Part shown: piece by piece, positions 63,539 through 64,000 of the stretch
Position numbering within the stretch: the stretch's first letter is position 1
How the letters are laid out: every line of letters begins with the position of its first letter
From: Candidatus Bathyarchaeota archaeon
GTDB lineage: Archaea > Thermoproteota > Bathyarchaeia > Bathyarchaeales > SOJC01
Direction of reading: 5' to 3'
NCBI GenBank assembly: GCA_026014805.1
Contig: JAOZHR010000024.1
Location: forward strand, 1-64,000
Length of the DNA: 64,000 nucleotides
Program-made: the position numbers and the translations under genes
Notes under the pieces: model-generated
Told to the model about the DNA's origin: nothing
Database searches by the model: none
What the model saw: the letters and a program-made list of their open reading frames with translations, nothing else

Positions 63539-63955
63539 TCAAGCACACTTTTTCTTTTTAAAGAACAACCAATTCTTTTTACCCTTAAATCTAAGGAGAA
63601 AATAGATTCCATTCAGCTTTTCGCCATGAATGTCAACAACTATTTTGTTATCCTTCCGTTCCAGAAGCGTGTAGCTCCCGCTATCCCAGATTTCCACCGT
63701 ACCAGCACCGTACTCACCTTCGGGTATTTCACCTTCAAAACTAGCGTATTCAATAGGGTGGTCATCCACCTCCACAGCAAGCCTCTTGATTCTTGGCTGG
63801 GTTGGAGGAACCTTTGGAACCGCCCAACTCTTCAGGACACCGCCCATTTCTAATCTCAAGTCATAGTGAAGATGGGTTGCATCGTGCTTTTGAATCACAT
63901 ATATGTTCCCTTCATCTAACTTCTCCTCACCTGTTGGCTCATTTGTCTTACTCAA
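63539..63955 (-). CDS. Stand-alone LigD-type 3'-phosphoesterase domain
   Basis: 138 residues. [17 protein letters not shown] holds the HxxxxHYD metal/catalytic set (about 23-39); [20 protein letters not shown] and [18 protein letters not shown] follow. It trims 3' ends of DNA in bacterial NHEJ; archaeal copies often stand alone beside Ku-less repair genes. No ligase or Ku is in the window. Confidence 0.9.
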   Translation of the reverse strand: MSKTNEPTGEEKLDEGNIYVIQKHDATHLHYDLRLEMGGVLKSWAVPKVPPTQPRIKRLAVEVDDHPIEYASFEGEIPEGEYGAGTVEIWDSGSYTLLERKDNKIVVDIHGEKLNGIYFLLRFKGKKNWLFFKKKKCA

Positions 63956-64000
63956 ATCTCTCTTCTTCCTACACTTCTTAAGCCCCTAGCTGCCATCACT

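Overview
The window looks like a chromosome segment of an uncultured archaeon of the TACK group, most likely a Bathyarchaeia-type lineage (inference, no search was run). Support comes from the gene families: a TackOD1 zinc protein, a CDC48 ATPase, ABCE1, a proteasome-SBDS-exosome-L37Ae cluster, aEF-1beta, diphthine synthase, the archaeal pantoate kinase/phosphopantothenate synthetase route to CoA, CTP-dependent riboflavin kinase with archaeal FAD synthase, and frequent GTG/TTG starts. No rRNA, CRISPR array or insertion sequence with intact ends was seen; there is one complete tRNA gene.

Layout. 1-1.8 kb: end of a type IV pilus/archaellum-like assembly cluster. 2.0-4.9 kb: a thiolase/DUF35 pair lying between two decayed tyrosine recombinase genes in opposite orientation. 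5.2-7.7 kb: a P1B metal-pumping ATPase divergent from a NikR-like nickel regulator, with repeated TTAACA/TGTTAA boxes between them. 7.7-9.8 kb: a metallo-beta-lactamase-fold protein, a HAD phosphatase and an RpoH subunit with a eukaryote-like N-terminal extension. 10-16.4 kb: a nearly complete coenzyme A operon (seven genes), followed by a DUF763 gene carrying two in-frame stops. 17.5-22.7 kb: a glycogen/alpha-glucan cluster. 22.7-26.2 kb: DUF89, triosephosphate isomerase and ABCE1. 26.4-30.6 kb: a B12 radical SAM protein and small membrane or zinc proteins. 30.7-33.3 kb: a three-gene operon behind a TPP riboswitch. 33.4-38.8 kb: flavin kinase, rhomboid protease, M55 peptidase, FAD synthase, DUF357 and diphthine synthase.

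38,891-45,524 is a 6.6-kb integrated element, bounded by a perfect 44-bp direct repeat that is the 5' half of tRNA-Lys(CUU). The complete tRNA is at the right end. The integrase is split by integration: a ribbon-helix-helix N-terminal piece reads into the right repeat, and the catalytic piece reads out of the left repeat in the same frame. Rejoining them gives one 377-residue recombinase. The element also has a second tyrosine recombinase, a membrane protein with a predicted helix-turn-helix, a YegP-type protein, and a block of unrecognised genes with palindromic operator candidates. This is the most novel part of the window.

45.8-64 kb returns to chromosomal housekeeping: a membrane protein, DUF371/GNAT, a winged-helix protein with an S-layer-like domain, GlmS, PCM, FEN1, the proteasome/exosome superoperon, CDC48, aEF-1beta, and at the edge a stand-alone LigD-type 3'-phosphoesterase.
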